Positions 16,883 through 24,595 of a stretch of 64,000 nt of DNA are shown here, piece after piece (position 1 is the first letter of the stretch; the number at the start of each line of letters is the position of its first letter). The notes beneath the pieces were generated by a model, which was not told where the DNA came from, did no database searches, and worked only from the letters and a program-made list of their open reading frames with translations. Position numbers and translations under genes: made by a program. Origin of the DNA: Clostridiales bacterium 1_7_47FAA (lineage in GTDB: Bacteria > Bacillota > Clostridia > Lachnospirales > Lachnospiraceae); the NCBI GenBank assembly GCA_000155435.1, contig DS990260.1, positions 1,442,396 to 1,506,395 of the forward strand, given 5' to 3'.

Positions 16883-17736
16883 TGGATAACATGAAAAACG
16901 TACTTCACATGGACAACGTAACCATGCAGTTCGGCGGCGTGGTAGCTGTCAACGGATTATCCTTAGATGTAAATGAACGCGAAATCGTGGCCCTCATCGG
17001 ACCCAACGGCGCCGGCAAGACCACTGCCTTCAACTGTGTGACAGGCATCTACCAGCCCACCTACGGCTCTGTTTCCTTTAACGGGGAAATGATCCTGGCC
17101 GACACGCCTCAGGGCAAGATGCGGCGTCTCTACGCCGGGGACGTGGCGCCAAAGGAGCTTACGCCCGTGCGCAAGACGCCGGATGAAGTGACAAAGCTTG
17201 GGATTGCCAGGACATTCCAGAACATCCGTCTCTTCGGCAACCTGACCGTATTTGACAATGTACTGATTGCAAAGCACATGCGCGCCAAACAGAACGTATT
17301 CTCCGCCACCCTGCGTTTAAACCATGCAGAGGAAAAGCGGATGCGGGATGAATCCATGGAGCTTCTTAAAATGCAGGGCCTGGCACACCTTAAGGATGAG
17401 ATTGCCTCCTCCCTGCCCTACGGCCTGCAGCGCCGTCTGGAGATTGCACGCGCGCTGGCCACCAACCCCAGCCTGCTCCTTCTTGACGAGCCTGCCGCGG
17501 GTATGAATCCCCAGGAGACACAGGACCTGACCGATTTCATCAGGCAGATCCGGGATGACTACCATCTGACCATATTCATGATTGAGCACCATATGGACCT
17601 GGTCATGCAGATATCCGACCGCATCTATGTACTGGATTTCGGCAAGCTCATAGCCCATGGCACGCCGGATGAGGTACAGAACAATCCAAAAGTAATTGAA
17701 GCATATCTGGGGGTGAGTGACGATGTTAACGATTAA
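16882..17736 (+). CDS. livG: Branched-chain amino acid type ABC transporter ATP-binding protein, LivG
   Basis: ATPase subunit of 284 residues that powers the importer. The Walker A is GPNGAGKTT, the Walker B is LLLLDEPAAGMNPQE, and the switch histidine lies in IEHHMDLVM. The signature region reads SSLPYGLQRRLEIARAL in place of a typical LSGGQ, which is normal for LivG. An insertion of about 25 residues after Walker A (around GDVAPKELTPVRKTPDEV) is longer than in E. coli LivG. The last bases overlap livF. Confidence 0.92.
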   Translation: MDNMKNVLHMDNVTMQFGGVVAVNGLSLDVNEREIVALIGPNGAGKTTAFNCVTGIYQPTYGSVSFNGEMILADTPQGKMRRLYAGDVAPKELTPVRKTPDEVTKLGIARTFQNIRLFGNLTVFDNVLIAKHMRAKQNVFSATLRLNHAEEKRMRDESMELLKMQGLAHLKDEIASSLPYGLQRRLEIARALATNPSLLLLDEPAAGMNPQETQDLTDFIRQIRDDYHLTIFMIEHHMDLVMQISDRIYVLDFGKLIAHGTPDEVQNNPKVIEAYLGVSDDVND

Positions 17737-18430
17737 AGATCTGAGGGTAAACTATGGGGGGATTGAAGCCGTAAAAGGCATCAGCTTCGAGGTCCCGGAA
17801 AAATCCATTGTCACCCTGATTGGCGCCAACGGCGCGGGAAAAAGCACCACCCTGCGTTCCATCACAGGACTGGTCAAGGCCTCCGGCGGTTCCATCCAGT
17901 TTGACGGCGCGGAGCTTCTGGGCATGGACACGCCGGATATCGTGGCAAAGGGCATTACCCTGGTACCGGAAGGCCGCCGGGTATTCCCCGACATGACGGT
18001 AATAGAGAACATCAAGATTGGGGCCTACTTAAGAAGCGATTCCCTGGAGGACAATATCAACTGGGTCTACGACCTGTTTCCCCGTTTAAAGGAAAGAAGC
18101 TGGCAGCTGGCCGGCACCCTTTCCGGCGGCGAGCAGCAGATGCTGGCCGTTGCAAGGGCCCTCATGAGCCGTCCCAAGCTGATGATGATGGATGAGCCGT
18201 CCCTCGGTCTGGCTCCCCTGATTGTTAAGGACATATTCAGCATCATCAAGGAGATAAACAAGCAGGGCGTGACCATCCTCTTAATCGAGCAGAACGCCAA
18301 CATGGCCCTGAGGATTGCCGACCAGGGGTATGTACTGGAAACAGGACGCATTGCCCTGACCGGCACCGGCAGGGAGCTGCTGGCAGACGAGTCGGTAAAG
18401 GCGGCATATCTGGGAAAGAAAAAGAATTAA
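17723..18430 (+). CDS. livF: Branched-chain amino acid type ABC transporter ATP-binding protein, LivF
   Basis: Second ATPase subunit, 235 residues from the ATG at 17723; a GTG two codons upstream is the alternative start. Walker A is GANGAGKST, the signature is LSGGEQQMLAVARALM and Walker B is MMMDEPSLGLAP, with LLIEQNANMAL for the switch. The start overlaps the end of livG by 14 bases. It is the last gene of the operon and is followed by a long hairpin. Confidence 0.92.
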   Translation: MLTIKDLRVNYGGIEAVKGISFEVPEKSIVTLIGANGAGKSTTLRSITGLVKASGGSIQFDGAELLGMDTPDIVAKGITLVPEGRRVFPDMTVIENIKIGAYLRSDSLEDNINWVYDLFPRLKERSWQLAGTLSGGEQQMLAVARALMSRPKLMMMDEPSLGLAPLIVKDIFSIIKEINKQGVTILLIEQNANMALRIADQGYVLETGRIALTGTGRELLADESVKAAYLGKKKN

Positions 18431-18486
18431 ACACCGCTTCAGATTGCAAGGGAAACCTGGGCTGCATAAAAGCAGACGATAAAACA

Positions 18487-18547
18487 CAAGGGAGAAGGAT
18501 GGTCTGGATTGGACGATGGGAACCAATCCAGACCATCCCCTCCCTTG
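18487..18547. terminator. Very long hairpin after the liv operon
   Basis: A perfect 16-base stem (18497-18512 with 18523-18538, ten-base loop) is extended by an outer 8-base stem (18487-18494 with 18540-18547). It lies 57 bases after livF. No clear T-run follows on the plus strand, so it may end transcription poorly, block read-through by structure or protect the 3' end. The rest of the 306-base gap up to 18736 holds one smaller hairpin (about 18673-18703) and a good ribosome site, but no gene. Confidence 0.6.
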
Positions 18548-18736
18548 TCCTTGTGTGTGGACATCCTGATTTACAATCATCCATATACATTTATATCCCT
18601 GCCCGCTTATGTCCTTATACACCCATGGATATCCCCTATACCGCACCCCATCTAAATCCGTCCCAGGAATCATAGGTTTCCTGTCAGAAAGACAGGATTA
18701 AACCAGCCAAATCACACCTGCGGGGAGGTAAAAGGT

Positions 18737-19597
18737 ATGGATATAAATATCTTCAATGAAAAGTTTAATATAACGGTTTCCAGGGATATGGCCTATACAC
18801 TGGATTCCGTTGACAATAAGCCATATGACATGGAAATCCGGGCAATATCAACCATCCATGACGGAGGACATTATTCCTGTCATTCCATCGCGGTCGAAGA
18901 TTTTTCAGATGGCGGGACTGTAACAATCATCCTGGTAGGGGACTACTGTTCCAATGTGGGGAAGGATTCCGTTATCTTACGGAACGATACGCTTATCATA
19001 CTGCTGGATGCCGTCATCGTGGTATTATCACTAAAGAGTGCCATGGACCCTGGAAGTCATGATATCCACCGGATAAAAAACAATTTCGGGACCTACTATT
19101 CCATCTATCCTGTTGGAAACAACTATATCATCTACGGGGAATTAGAAGTAAAGATGCTGGACGAAGCATTCCGTGAAGTCTGGACCTATTCAACCACGGA
19201 CATCCTAATCAACCCGGATTACCACCTTAACATAGATGATAAGCAGATTTCCTTTACGGACTGGGATGGAAACCACCACCTGTTGGATATGGACGGACAT
19301 CTTCTCTGTTATAAAAAACGGGAGCTGAACGCAATCGAAATCAATGTAACCCCCATTAACACCCCCAAAGAGCTACAGGCAATCATCAAAAGCAGGCTAA
19401 ACATGCCGGATTTTTACGGAATGAACTGGGACGCCTATTGGGATGGCATAACCGGACTCATCCCCATGCCGGACAGGATCATCCTGCGCGGTTGGGATAT
19501 TTACAAAGAAAAACAGCCCGGGGATGCAGCCGCATTCGAAAAAATCATGGCAAGATATACCCGTCTATATGGGCATTGCCAATGCATCTATACATAA
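18737..19597 (+). CDS. Barstar-domain protein with unassigned N-terminal region
   Basis: Protein of 286 residues. Residues 200-286 match barstar, the RNase inhibitor fold: a leading strand (AIEINVTPINTPKELQAI), then DFYGMNWDAYWDGITGLI with Asp232 and Asp236 where barstar uses acidic residues to block barnase. The first 190 residues are rich in beta strands (for example YYSIYPVGNNYIIYGELEVK and HHLLDMDGHLLCY) and match nothing I recognise. It has no signal peptide, so it should be cytoplasmic. Proteins of this type often give immunity to secreted polymorphic toxins or contact-dependent toxins, but no barnase-like RNase or toxin gene lies in the window. GGAGG precedes the start, and it is a single-gene unit. 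Confidence 0.75.
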   Translation: MDINIFNEKFNITVSRDMAYTLDSVDNKPYDMEIRAISTIHDGGHYSCHSIAVEDFSDGGTVTIILVGDYCSNVGKDSVILRNDTLIILLDAVIVVLSLKSAMDPGSHDIHRIKNNFGTYYSIYPVGNNYIIYGELEVKMLDEAFREVWTYSTTDILINPDYHLNIDDKQISFTDWDGNHHLLDMDGHLLCYKKRELNAIEINVTPINTPKELQAIIKSRLNMPDFYGMNWDAYWDGITGLIPMPDRIILRGWDIYKEKQPGDAAAFEKIMARYTRLYGHCQCIYT

Positions 19598-19604
19598 AAC
19601 AGAA

Positions 19605-19644
19605 GCAGGTATGGCATCGGCTGCCAGCCGTACACCATACCTGC
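19605..19644. terminator. Bidirectional terminator-like hairpin
   Basis: GCAGGTATGG (19605-19614) and CCATACCTGC (19635-19644) form a perfect ten-base stem with an inner CGGCT/AGCCG stem. It lies between the convergent barstar and phosphoribosyltransferase-like genes. T-runs are weak on both sides. Confidence 0.6.
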
Positions 19645-19666
19645 ATCCACTTCCATCATCCAGCCA

Positions 19667-20305
19667 TCACAGCTGTGTGAATCCATAAGCATTCACCAGT
19701 GCATCCAGCTTACGCTTCTCCCTGCACAAAGGGCAGTCCCTATAATCATAATATGCGTAATCCGGCACATCCTTCTTACCAAAAATAGAAGTAATCCGAT
19801 ACCCATTCACCTCATCCACAGCGCTGAATATGGCAGTAACCCCTCTCAGGATGCCGCCATAATACTGAATGGCCTCAATCCCCTTATTAAGGGCCAGTCC
19901 CGTGGTAACAGACGCCGTCATGATAAGGACGTTCTTATCCCTAATCATAGGAAGGTTATTCTCCTTAAAAATCATCTGGCTGTTGCTATTATACTCCGGG
20001 GTCACTATGTACATGGTCTTATGTGCATTCATGGAAAGGACGCCCGCGCTGGTCAGCTCATCCGCCAGAAACGCCCCAATGACCTGGGTTCCCTCCAGGC
20101 ACACGATAGTATCCACCACCGTATCATAGAGGAACATCCCCACCAGGCTCTTTGCAATCTCCCTTGCCTCACTAAGCCTGGTCTTCAGGGTGGTCATATC
20201 AAGATAATAATTGATATGGGCATGATTGGTTGCAAAATGACCGGGTGTAATCTTCAGCGGCGCATTACATCCCGCTGTCTGAATCTTTGTATACTTAACA
20301 TCCAT
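19667..20305 (-). CDS. Orotate phosphoribosyltransferase-like protein lacking the PRPP acidic pair
   Basis: Protein of 212 residues resembling type I phosphoribosyltransferases, nearest to orotate PRTase (PGHFATNHAHINYYLDMTTL near the N-terminus). The PRPP-binding loop of such enzymes has hydrophobic residues, then two acidic residues, then TTG. Here it reads NVLIMTASVTTGLAL, with Thr130 and Ala131 replacing the acidic pair. The C-terminus carries CPLCREKRK, a possible metal knuckle. It may be a regulator, a PRTase with altered chemistry, or an enzyme for another base. The ATG at 20305 with a GGGGG site fits best; the longer frame has no ribosome site. It is transcribed alone, from a promoter at 20389-20417. 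Confidence 0.75.
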   Translation of the reverse strand: MDVKYTKIQTAGCNAPLKITPGHFATNHAHINYYLDMTTLKTRLSEAREIAKSLVGMFLYDTVVDTIVCLEGTQVIGAFLADELTSAGVLSMNAHKTMYIVTPEYNSNSQMIFKENNLPMIRDKNVLIMTASVTTGLALNKGIEAIQYYGGILRGVTAIFSAVDEVNGYRITSIFGKKDVPDYAYYDYRDCPLCREKRKLDALVNAYGFTQL

Positions 20306-20388
20306 AAAAACGCCCCCTTCTGCATCGGGCATGTTTGAAGTCAAGCCTTCAAGCACACTCCTTTTTCCAACATCAGTATCTATCTATT

Positions 20389-20417
20389 ATTATACTAAAA
20401 AAACCATTCCCGCACAA
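20389..20417 (-). promoter_or_regulatory. Promoter of the PRTase-like gene
   Basis: On the minus strand TTGTGC (20412-20417) and a perfect TATAAT (20389-20394) are 17 bases apart, 84 bases before the chosen start. Confidence 0.6.
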
Positions 20418-20485
20418 GAGTCGTATAATTTATCATCCCAAAATCCATTTGACAGTTTTCAATCACACCAAAGAACATTTATCAA

Positions 20486-20497
20486 CCCCCCCCCCCC
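20486..20497. repeat. Run of 12 cytosines
   Basis: A C12 run (G12 on the minus strand) lies about 70 bases upstream of the PRTase-like gene's -35 element. Such runs slip during replication and sequencing, so its length may vary or be wrong. Confidence 0.9.
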
Positions 20498-20551
20498 TCC
20501 CTCCAGCCAACAAATCCACCCCCACCGCGAATCCCCCATTCTTCCCTTCAT

Positions 20552-20907
20552 GGCCGGAGTACACAGTCCGGGAAGCCGGGCGGGGCTTGTCCTGTGCGGG
20601 GCGGGAGGGTTCCTTAGGGCGGCTGTGGATTGGACGCATAGTGGAGGAGGCAGCAGCTTCTTAGGACCTGGCAGATGAAAAGACGGGGGTGGATTCCTGC
20701 ATCAAAGCAGGAATCCAAGGTGCTCTGAACGTAGAAAGTCCATCAGGATTTCTACGTGAATAGCACCGGTCCCCCGTCTTTTCATCTGTCAGGTTCTTAG
20801 AAGCTGCGGCCTCCGCAACTCCGCGTCCGATCCACAGCCGCCCTAAGGAACCCGCCCAAACCCGCGCAGGACAAGCCCCGCCCGGCTTCGCGGACGTACC
20901 TCCCGCA
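20552..20907. repeat. Long imperfect inverted repeat, about 350 bp
   Basis: Two arms of roughly 135 bases (about 20552-20688 and 20771-20907) are inverted copies of each other, with scattered mismatches and small indels. Shared blocks include GAAGCCGGGCGGGGCTTGTC, GGTTCCTTAGGGCGGCTGTG and CAGATGAAAAGACGGGGG. The 80-base centre is itself two hairpins. It fills most of the 607-base gap between the BMP transporter operon and the PRTase-like gene. No transposase is encoded. It could be a small non-autonomous element, a giant terminator or a structured RNA. The short open frames inside it are not convincing genes. Confidence 0.85.
20691..20766. repeat. Two nested hairpins at the centre of the long inverted repeat
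   Basis: GGATTCCTGC and GCAGGAATCC (20691-20700, 20707-20716) form a ten-base stem with the loop ATCAAA. Next, GGTGCT and AGCACC enclose CGTAGAAA and TTTCTACG. The first hairpin's sequence recurs at 42783-42802. Confidence 0.85.
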
Positions 20908-20912
20908 ACCAC

Positions 20913-21830
20913 TCAATTCTCCTTACTATAACTAACCCCCAGCTTCGCCGGCACATTAAAACTCTTCCTTGAAACCGTCAGCACAATCGTCAATATATAA
21001 GGCAGTGCAATGAACAGCTCATTGGGGAAGTATCCGCCTCCGCCCATGGACTGCATATAGATAGCCACGGCCTCCGCCAGTCCGAACACCACCGTGCCGA
21101 TCACAGCCCCCTTTGGATTCCAGTTCCCAAGGAAACAGATGGCAAATGCAATCCATCCGCGCCCTCCGATCATGTTGGTGGTGAACATCCCCAGATACCC
21201 AACCGAGTAAAACGAGCCTGCCACGCCGCCCATAACGCCTGCCAGCAGCACGGTGAGGAAACGCACCGTATTCACATTGATACCAGCCACGTCCACTGCC
21301 TCCGGGTTCTCCCCCGTGGAGCGGATGGTCAGTCCGATGGATGTCTTAAACAGTACAAAATAAGACACCGGAATAATCAGGTACACAATATAGGTCAGTA
21401 TATTCTGCTGGAACAGCACCGGCCCAAGCACCGGGATCCTGCTGAGCACCGGAATGGCAATCTCGGGCAGGGGACTGATTTTCAGTGGCGTGGTGGGGAC
21501 ACCGAAGAACACCCTCTGAAGGTACGTGCAGATACCGGCTGCCAGCACGTTGATGGCGGTTCCCGTAACCACCTGGTGCTGCTTCAGATAGATACACACC
21601 ACCCCATAAACAGCGGCCGCAGCCACACCTGCCAGGATGGCACACAGGATGCCGATAAAGGCATTGCCCGTAATATAGGTTCCCACGAATCCGCCCCAGG
21701 CGCCCATGAGGAAAATGCCCTCAATGGCAGTTACCATCATGCCGGAACGCTCCGCAACCACCTCTGCGATGGAGCCGAAAAGCAGAGGTGTACTCATCAT
21801 CAACGCACGTTTCAATAAACTTACAACCAT
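20913..21830 (-). CDS. BMP-type ABC transporter permease (NupQ/YufQ-like)
   Basis: Membrane permease of 305 residues with about nine hydrophobic segments, belonging to the branched-chain/sugar permease superfamily. Diagnostic stretches are MSTPLLFGSIAEVVAERSGM, IEGIFLMGAWGGFVGTYITG, the coupling loop RSTGENPEAVDVAGINVNTV and GGRGWIAFAICFLGNWNPKG. These fit the second permease of the NupNOPQ guanosine/nucleoside importers. It is the last gene of a four-gene operon, starting four bases after its partner permease ends. Substrate: probably a nucleoside, by family. Confidence 0.88.
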   Translation of the reverse strand: MVVSLLKRALMMSTPLLFGSIAEVVAERSGMMVTAIEGIFLMGAWGGFVGTYITGNAFIGILCAILAGVAAAAVYGVVCIYLKQHQVVTGTAINVLAAGICTYLQRVFFGVPTTPLKISPLPEIAIPVLSRIPVLGPVLFQQNILTYIVYLIIPVSYFVLFKTSIGLTIRSTGENPEAVDVAGINVNTVRFLTVLLAGVMGGVAGSFYSVGYLGMFTTNMIGGRGWIAFAICFLGNWNPKGAVIGTVVFGLAEAVAIYMQSMGGGGYFPNELFIALPYILTIVLTVSRKSFNVPAKLGVSYSKEN

Positions 21831-21834
21831 AGCC

Positions 21835-22899
21835 TTACGCTCCCTTCTGCAGTTTCAGTTTTTCTCTCCGGTTCTCCAGATAATGCCGGAAGAAATAGGA
21901 GACAATGACAAACAGCATGACAAATCCCTGCATCAAATCCACGATGCTGGATGGTACGTTTACCCCCGGCATACGGCCCATCAGGTTGCCCATGACACCA
22001 AGGGCGCCAAAGAGGATGGATGCAAAAATGATACCAATCGGATTGGCATTGGCCAGTATAGCGATGCCCAGGCCTGCGGAACCAACCCCGCTGTTAAAAT
22101 CCTGGATCAGCATGTGCTGCACGCCGTTTACCTCTGTGAATCCAGCCATTCCGGCCAGGGCGCCGCTGATGAAGAAAGCGGTCACAAATACCTTTTTAGA
22201 GTTGATGCCGGACATCCTGGCCGCGGAATCATTGCTGCCAACCGCGCGGATGCGGTATCCAAGAGGCGTCTTGTACAGAAGGATCCAGATGCCGATTGCC
22301 ACCAGCACAGCCAGCACAAACCCCGCATGGAGCCTGGTTCCCTTTACAATGGTCGGCAGCCACGCCGCCCTTGTGATGGCGTCTGTCTGGGGATACTCCC
22401 CCTTGGACTCCTTTAGGAAGGTGCGCAGCAGATAGTTCATCACATTCAGCGCAACATAGGTTGACATCATGCTTACAAGGAATTCATTTGCCTTGTAATG
22501 GGCTTTCAGGAACCCGATTAAAGCACCAATCAGGCCGCCTGCCACTGCCGTCGCAAGACAGACAACCACCAGAAGCACCGGCGCCGGCACCTTGCCGTCC
22601 AGTTTAAGGGACAGCGCAATGGCAGCCACGGCGCCCATATAGAACTGGCCCTGTGCGCCGATATTGAACAGGTTGGCCTTAAAGGTAAATGCAAATGCCA
22701 GCGCAGTGAATATAAGGGGCGTTGCCTTTAAGAAAACCTCCCCCGTGGTATATTTATCCGTCAGCATGGTGGTGACGGAGTATGTAAATACCTCCACCGG
22801 ATTGATATGCAGCATAAGAAGCATCAGACCGGAAAGCAGCAGGCCGGCAAGTATGGCAACCGCGTTGGTCACAATCATATCACGTATTTTCCCATTCAT
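21835..22899 (-). CDS. BMP-type ABC transporter permease (NupP/YufP-like)
   Basis: First permease subunit, 354 residues, about ten membrane segments. Landmarks are the LNPVEVF-like HINPVEVFTYSV, GEVFLKATPLIFTALAFAFTF, KANLFNIGAQGQFYMGAVAA, the coupling loop RAVGSNDSAARMSGINSKKV and GFTEVNGVQHMLIQDFNSG. This pattern is typical of YufP/NupP. The start overlaps the ATPase gene by 20 bases, and the second permease follows after four bases. Confidence 0.9.
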   Translation of the reverse strand: MNGKIRDMIVTNAVAILAGLLLSGLMLLMLHINPVEVFTYSVTTMLTDKYTTGEVFLKATPLIFTALAFAFTFKANLFNIGAQGQFYMGAVAAIALSLKLDGKVPAPVLLVVVCLATAVAGGLIGALIGFLKAHYKANEFLVSMMSTYVALNVMNYLLRTFLKESKGEYPQTDAITRAAWLPTIVKGTRLHAGFVLAVLVAIGIWILLYKTPLGYRIRAVGSNDSAARMSGINSKKVFVTAFFISGALAGMAGFTEVNGVQHMLIQDFNSGVGSAGLGIAILANANPIGIIFASILFGALGVMGNLMGRMPGVNVPSSIVDLMQGFVMLFVIVSYFFRHYLENRREKLKLQKGA

Positions 22900-24430
22900 G
22901 CATTGTCCCCTCCTCTTCTTTGTAGCCTGCCATGAGAAGCCCGATCCGCTCCGTTGTCAGTTCATCATGGCGGTAGATTCCCATGAACGCGCCCTTATAT
23001 ATAACCGCAATCCGGTCGCACAGTTCAAAAATCTCAGACAGTTCCGTGGATACCAGAAGAATGCCCTTGCCCTTCCTGCGCTCTTCCAGTATGCTGGTGT
23101 GTATATTGTTGATGGCCCCCAGGTCCAGGCCGCGGGTGGGCTGGTCCATGATCAGCATTTCCCCGGCATTGCCCACTTCCCTTGCCAGGATCACCTTCTG
23201 CTGGTTGCCTCCTGAAAGCCCGCGTATCTGGGCATCCGGCCCCGGGGCCTTGATTTCAAAATCCTCGATGGCTTTCCGGGTATAGTCATACAGCTTTTTC
23301 CGGTTGAGGAAGCCGTGTCTGGTCCATGTCCGGTCAAAGCTTGTCTTGAGCATCATATTCTCAGCCAGGGTCATTTCCCCAACCATGGCGTCCCTGTACC
23401 GGTCCACAGGCACATAGCCGATTCCAAGACCAATCCGTTCCCTGACCGAGGTGCCCGTGATATCCTTTCCTTTAAGGAATACGCTTCCTTCCGTAACGGG
23501 AAGGGCGCCGCAGATGACCTCGCACAGTTCCTCCTGCCCATTGCCGCTGACCCCGGCCACGCCGAAGATTTCCCCCTCCATGATCTGGAAGGAAAGGTTA
23601 TCCAGCACCGGCATGGCGCCCTTCTGCTTCACGGTCACGTTCCTAAGCTCCAGGCATACATTTTTTCTGTTGCCGTCCTCTTCCTCTTCCCGCTTTGCAA
23701 CCACCATCTCCTTGCCCATCATAAGCCTTGCCAGTTCCACCTCATTGGTTTCCTTGGCCGTCAGGTTCCCTGTTAGCCTTCCATTCCTCATGACAATGAT
23801 CCGGTCCGCCACTTCCATGACTTCCTTCATCTTGTGGGTTATGAAAATCACGGAATTACCCTTTGCCGTGTATTCCTTTACAAACTGCATCAGGGTTTCC
23901 GATTCCTGGGGCGTGAGGACAGCCGTAGGCTCATCCATGATAAGAAGGCTGGTCTTCAGATAAAGGGCCTTTAATATCTCCACCTTCTGCTGTACGCCGA
24001 CCGCCAGGTCCGCAATCTTTGCATCCACAGGGATATCAAAGCCATACTGCCCTGCCAGCTCCTCCACTTCTTTCCTGCATCGGTCGTAATCAATGACGCC
24101 GTGTACATTGCCCAGTATGATGTTTTCCGTCACCGTATGTGCATTTACCAGGGAAAAATGCTGCTGGATCATGGAAATGCCCAGGGCCATGGCGTCCTTT
24201 GGGGAGCCTATCTTCTGTTCCTTTCCATCCATGAATATCTGCCCTTCATCCGCCTTATAAAGGCCGTACAGGATCTTCATGACCGTGCTCTTCCCCGCCC
24301 CGTTTTCCCCTAACAGGGCCAGAACCTCCCCCCTTTGTATGGAGAAGGAAATGTCTTTGTTGGCCACTACCCTGGCGAAATATTTTGATACATTCCTCAA
24401 CTCAAAAAACGGTGTATCCACAAGCGTCAT
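22880..24430 (-). CDS. BMP-type ABC transporter ATP-binding protein, two-domain (NupO/YufO-like)
   Basis: Tandem ATPase of 516 residues. The first half has an intact Walker A (LLGENGAGKST), a weak signature (LAVGVQQKVEILKAL) and Walker B LLIMDEPTAVLTPQE. The second half has a degenerate Walker A (GVSGNGQEEL) but a good signature (LSGGNQQKVILAREVG) and Walker B (LIMDQPTRGLDLGA). This one-active-site arrangement is usual in the sugar/nucleoside ATPase family. It follows the binding-protein gene after a terminator and a short tandem repeat, so it is likely expressed at a lower level. Confidence 0.92.
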   Translation of the reverse strand: MTLVDTPFFELRNVSKYFARVVANKDISFSIQRGEVLALLGENGAGKSTVMKILYGLYKADEGQIFMDGKEQKIGSPKDAMALGISMIQQHFSLVNAHTVTENIILGNVHGVIDYDRCRKEVEELAGQYGFDIPVDAKIADLAVGVQQKVEILKALYLKTSLLIMDEPTAVLTPQESETLMQFVKEYTAKGNSVIFITHKMKEVMEVADRIIVMRNGRLTGNLTAKETNEVELARLMMGKEMVVAKREEEEDGNRKNVCLELRNVTVKQKGAMPVLDNLSFQIMEGEIFGVAGVSGNGQEELCEVICGALPVTEGSVFLKGKDITGTSVRERIGLGIGYVPVDRYRDAMVGEMTLAENMMLKTSFDRTWTRHGFLNRKKLYDYTRKAIEDFEIKAPGPDAQIRGLSGGNQQKVILAREVGNAGEMLIMDQPTRGLDLGAINNIHTSILEERRKGKGILLVSTELSEIFELCDRIAVIYKGAFMGIYRHDELTTERIGLLMAGYKEEEGTMHEWENT

Positions 24431-24471
24431 CCTCCTTTAATCCATTGGTGCGCGGTCCGCGGCAGCTGCCG

Positions 24472-24535
24472 CACCGCTATAAAACCGCACCGCTGTAAAA
24501 CCGCGCTGGTATAAAACATTGCTGATATAAAACCA
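24472..24535. repeat. Four tandem 16-bp repeats
   Basis: Units at 24472-24487, 24488-24503, 24504-24519 and 24520-24535 are variants of CACCGCTGTAAAACCG. They lie between bmpA and the ATPase gene, outside any coding frame. Their role, if any, is unknown. Confidence 0.8.
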
Positions 24536-24540
24536 CACCC

Positions 24541-24578
24541 AAAAGGCTGCTGCATCCAAAACCATTCCTGCAGCAGCC
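24541..24578 (-). terminator. Terminator after the BMP lipoprotein gene
   Basis: On the minus strand GGCTGCTGCA and TGCAGCAGCC (24569-24578 with 24545-24554) form a ten-base stem followed by TTTT. It lies between the binding-protein gene and the rest of the operon, which would favour excess binding protein. Confidence 0.75.
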
Positions 24579-24595
24579 CTTTCATATCTACCATA

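Noticed and set aside
20331..20912. Short frames of 80-115 codons inside the long inverted repeat
   Set aside because: They come from the GC-rich arms, differ between the two arms, and lack ribosome sites.
19598..20912. Mobile element carrying the barstar and PRTase-like genes
   Set aside because: No integrase, transposase, tRNA junction or flanking direct repeat was found. The inverted repeat alone is not enough to define an island.
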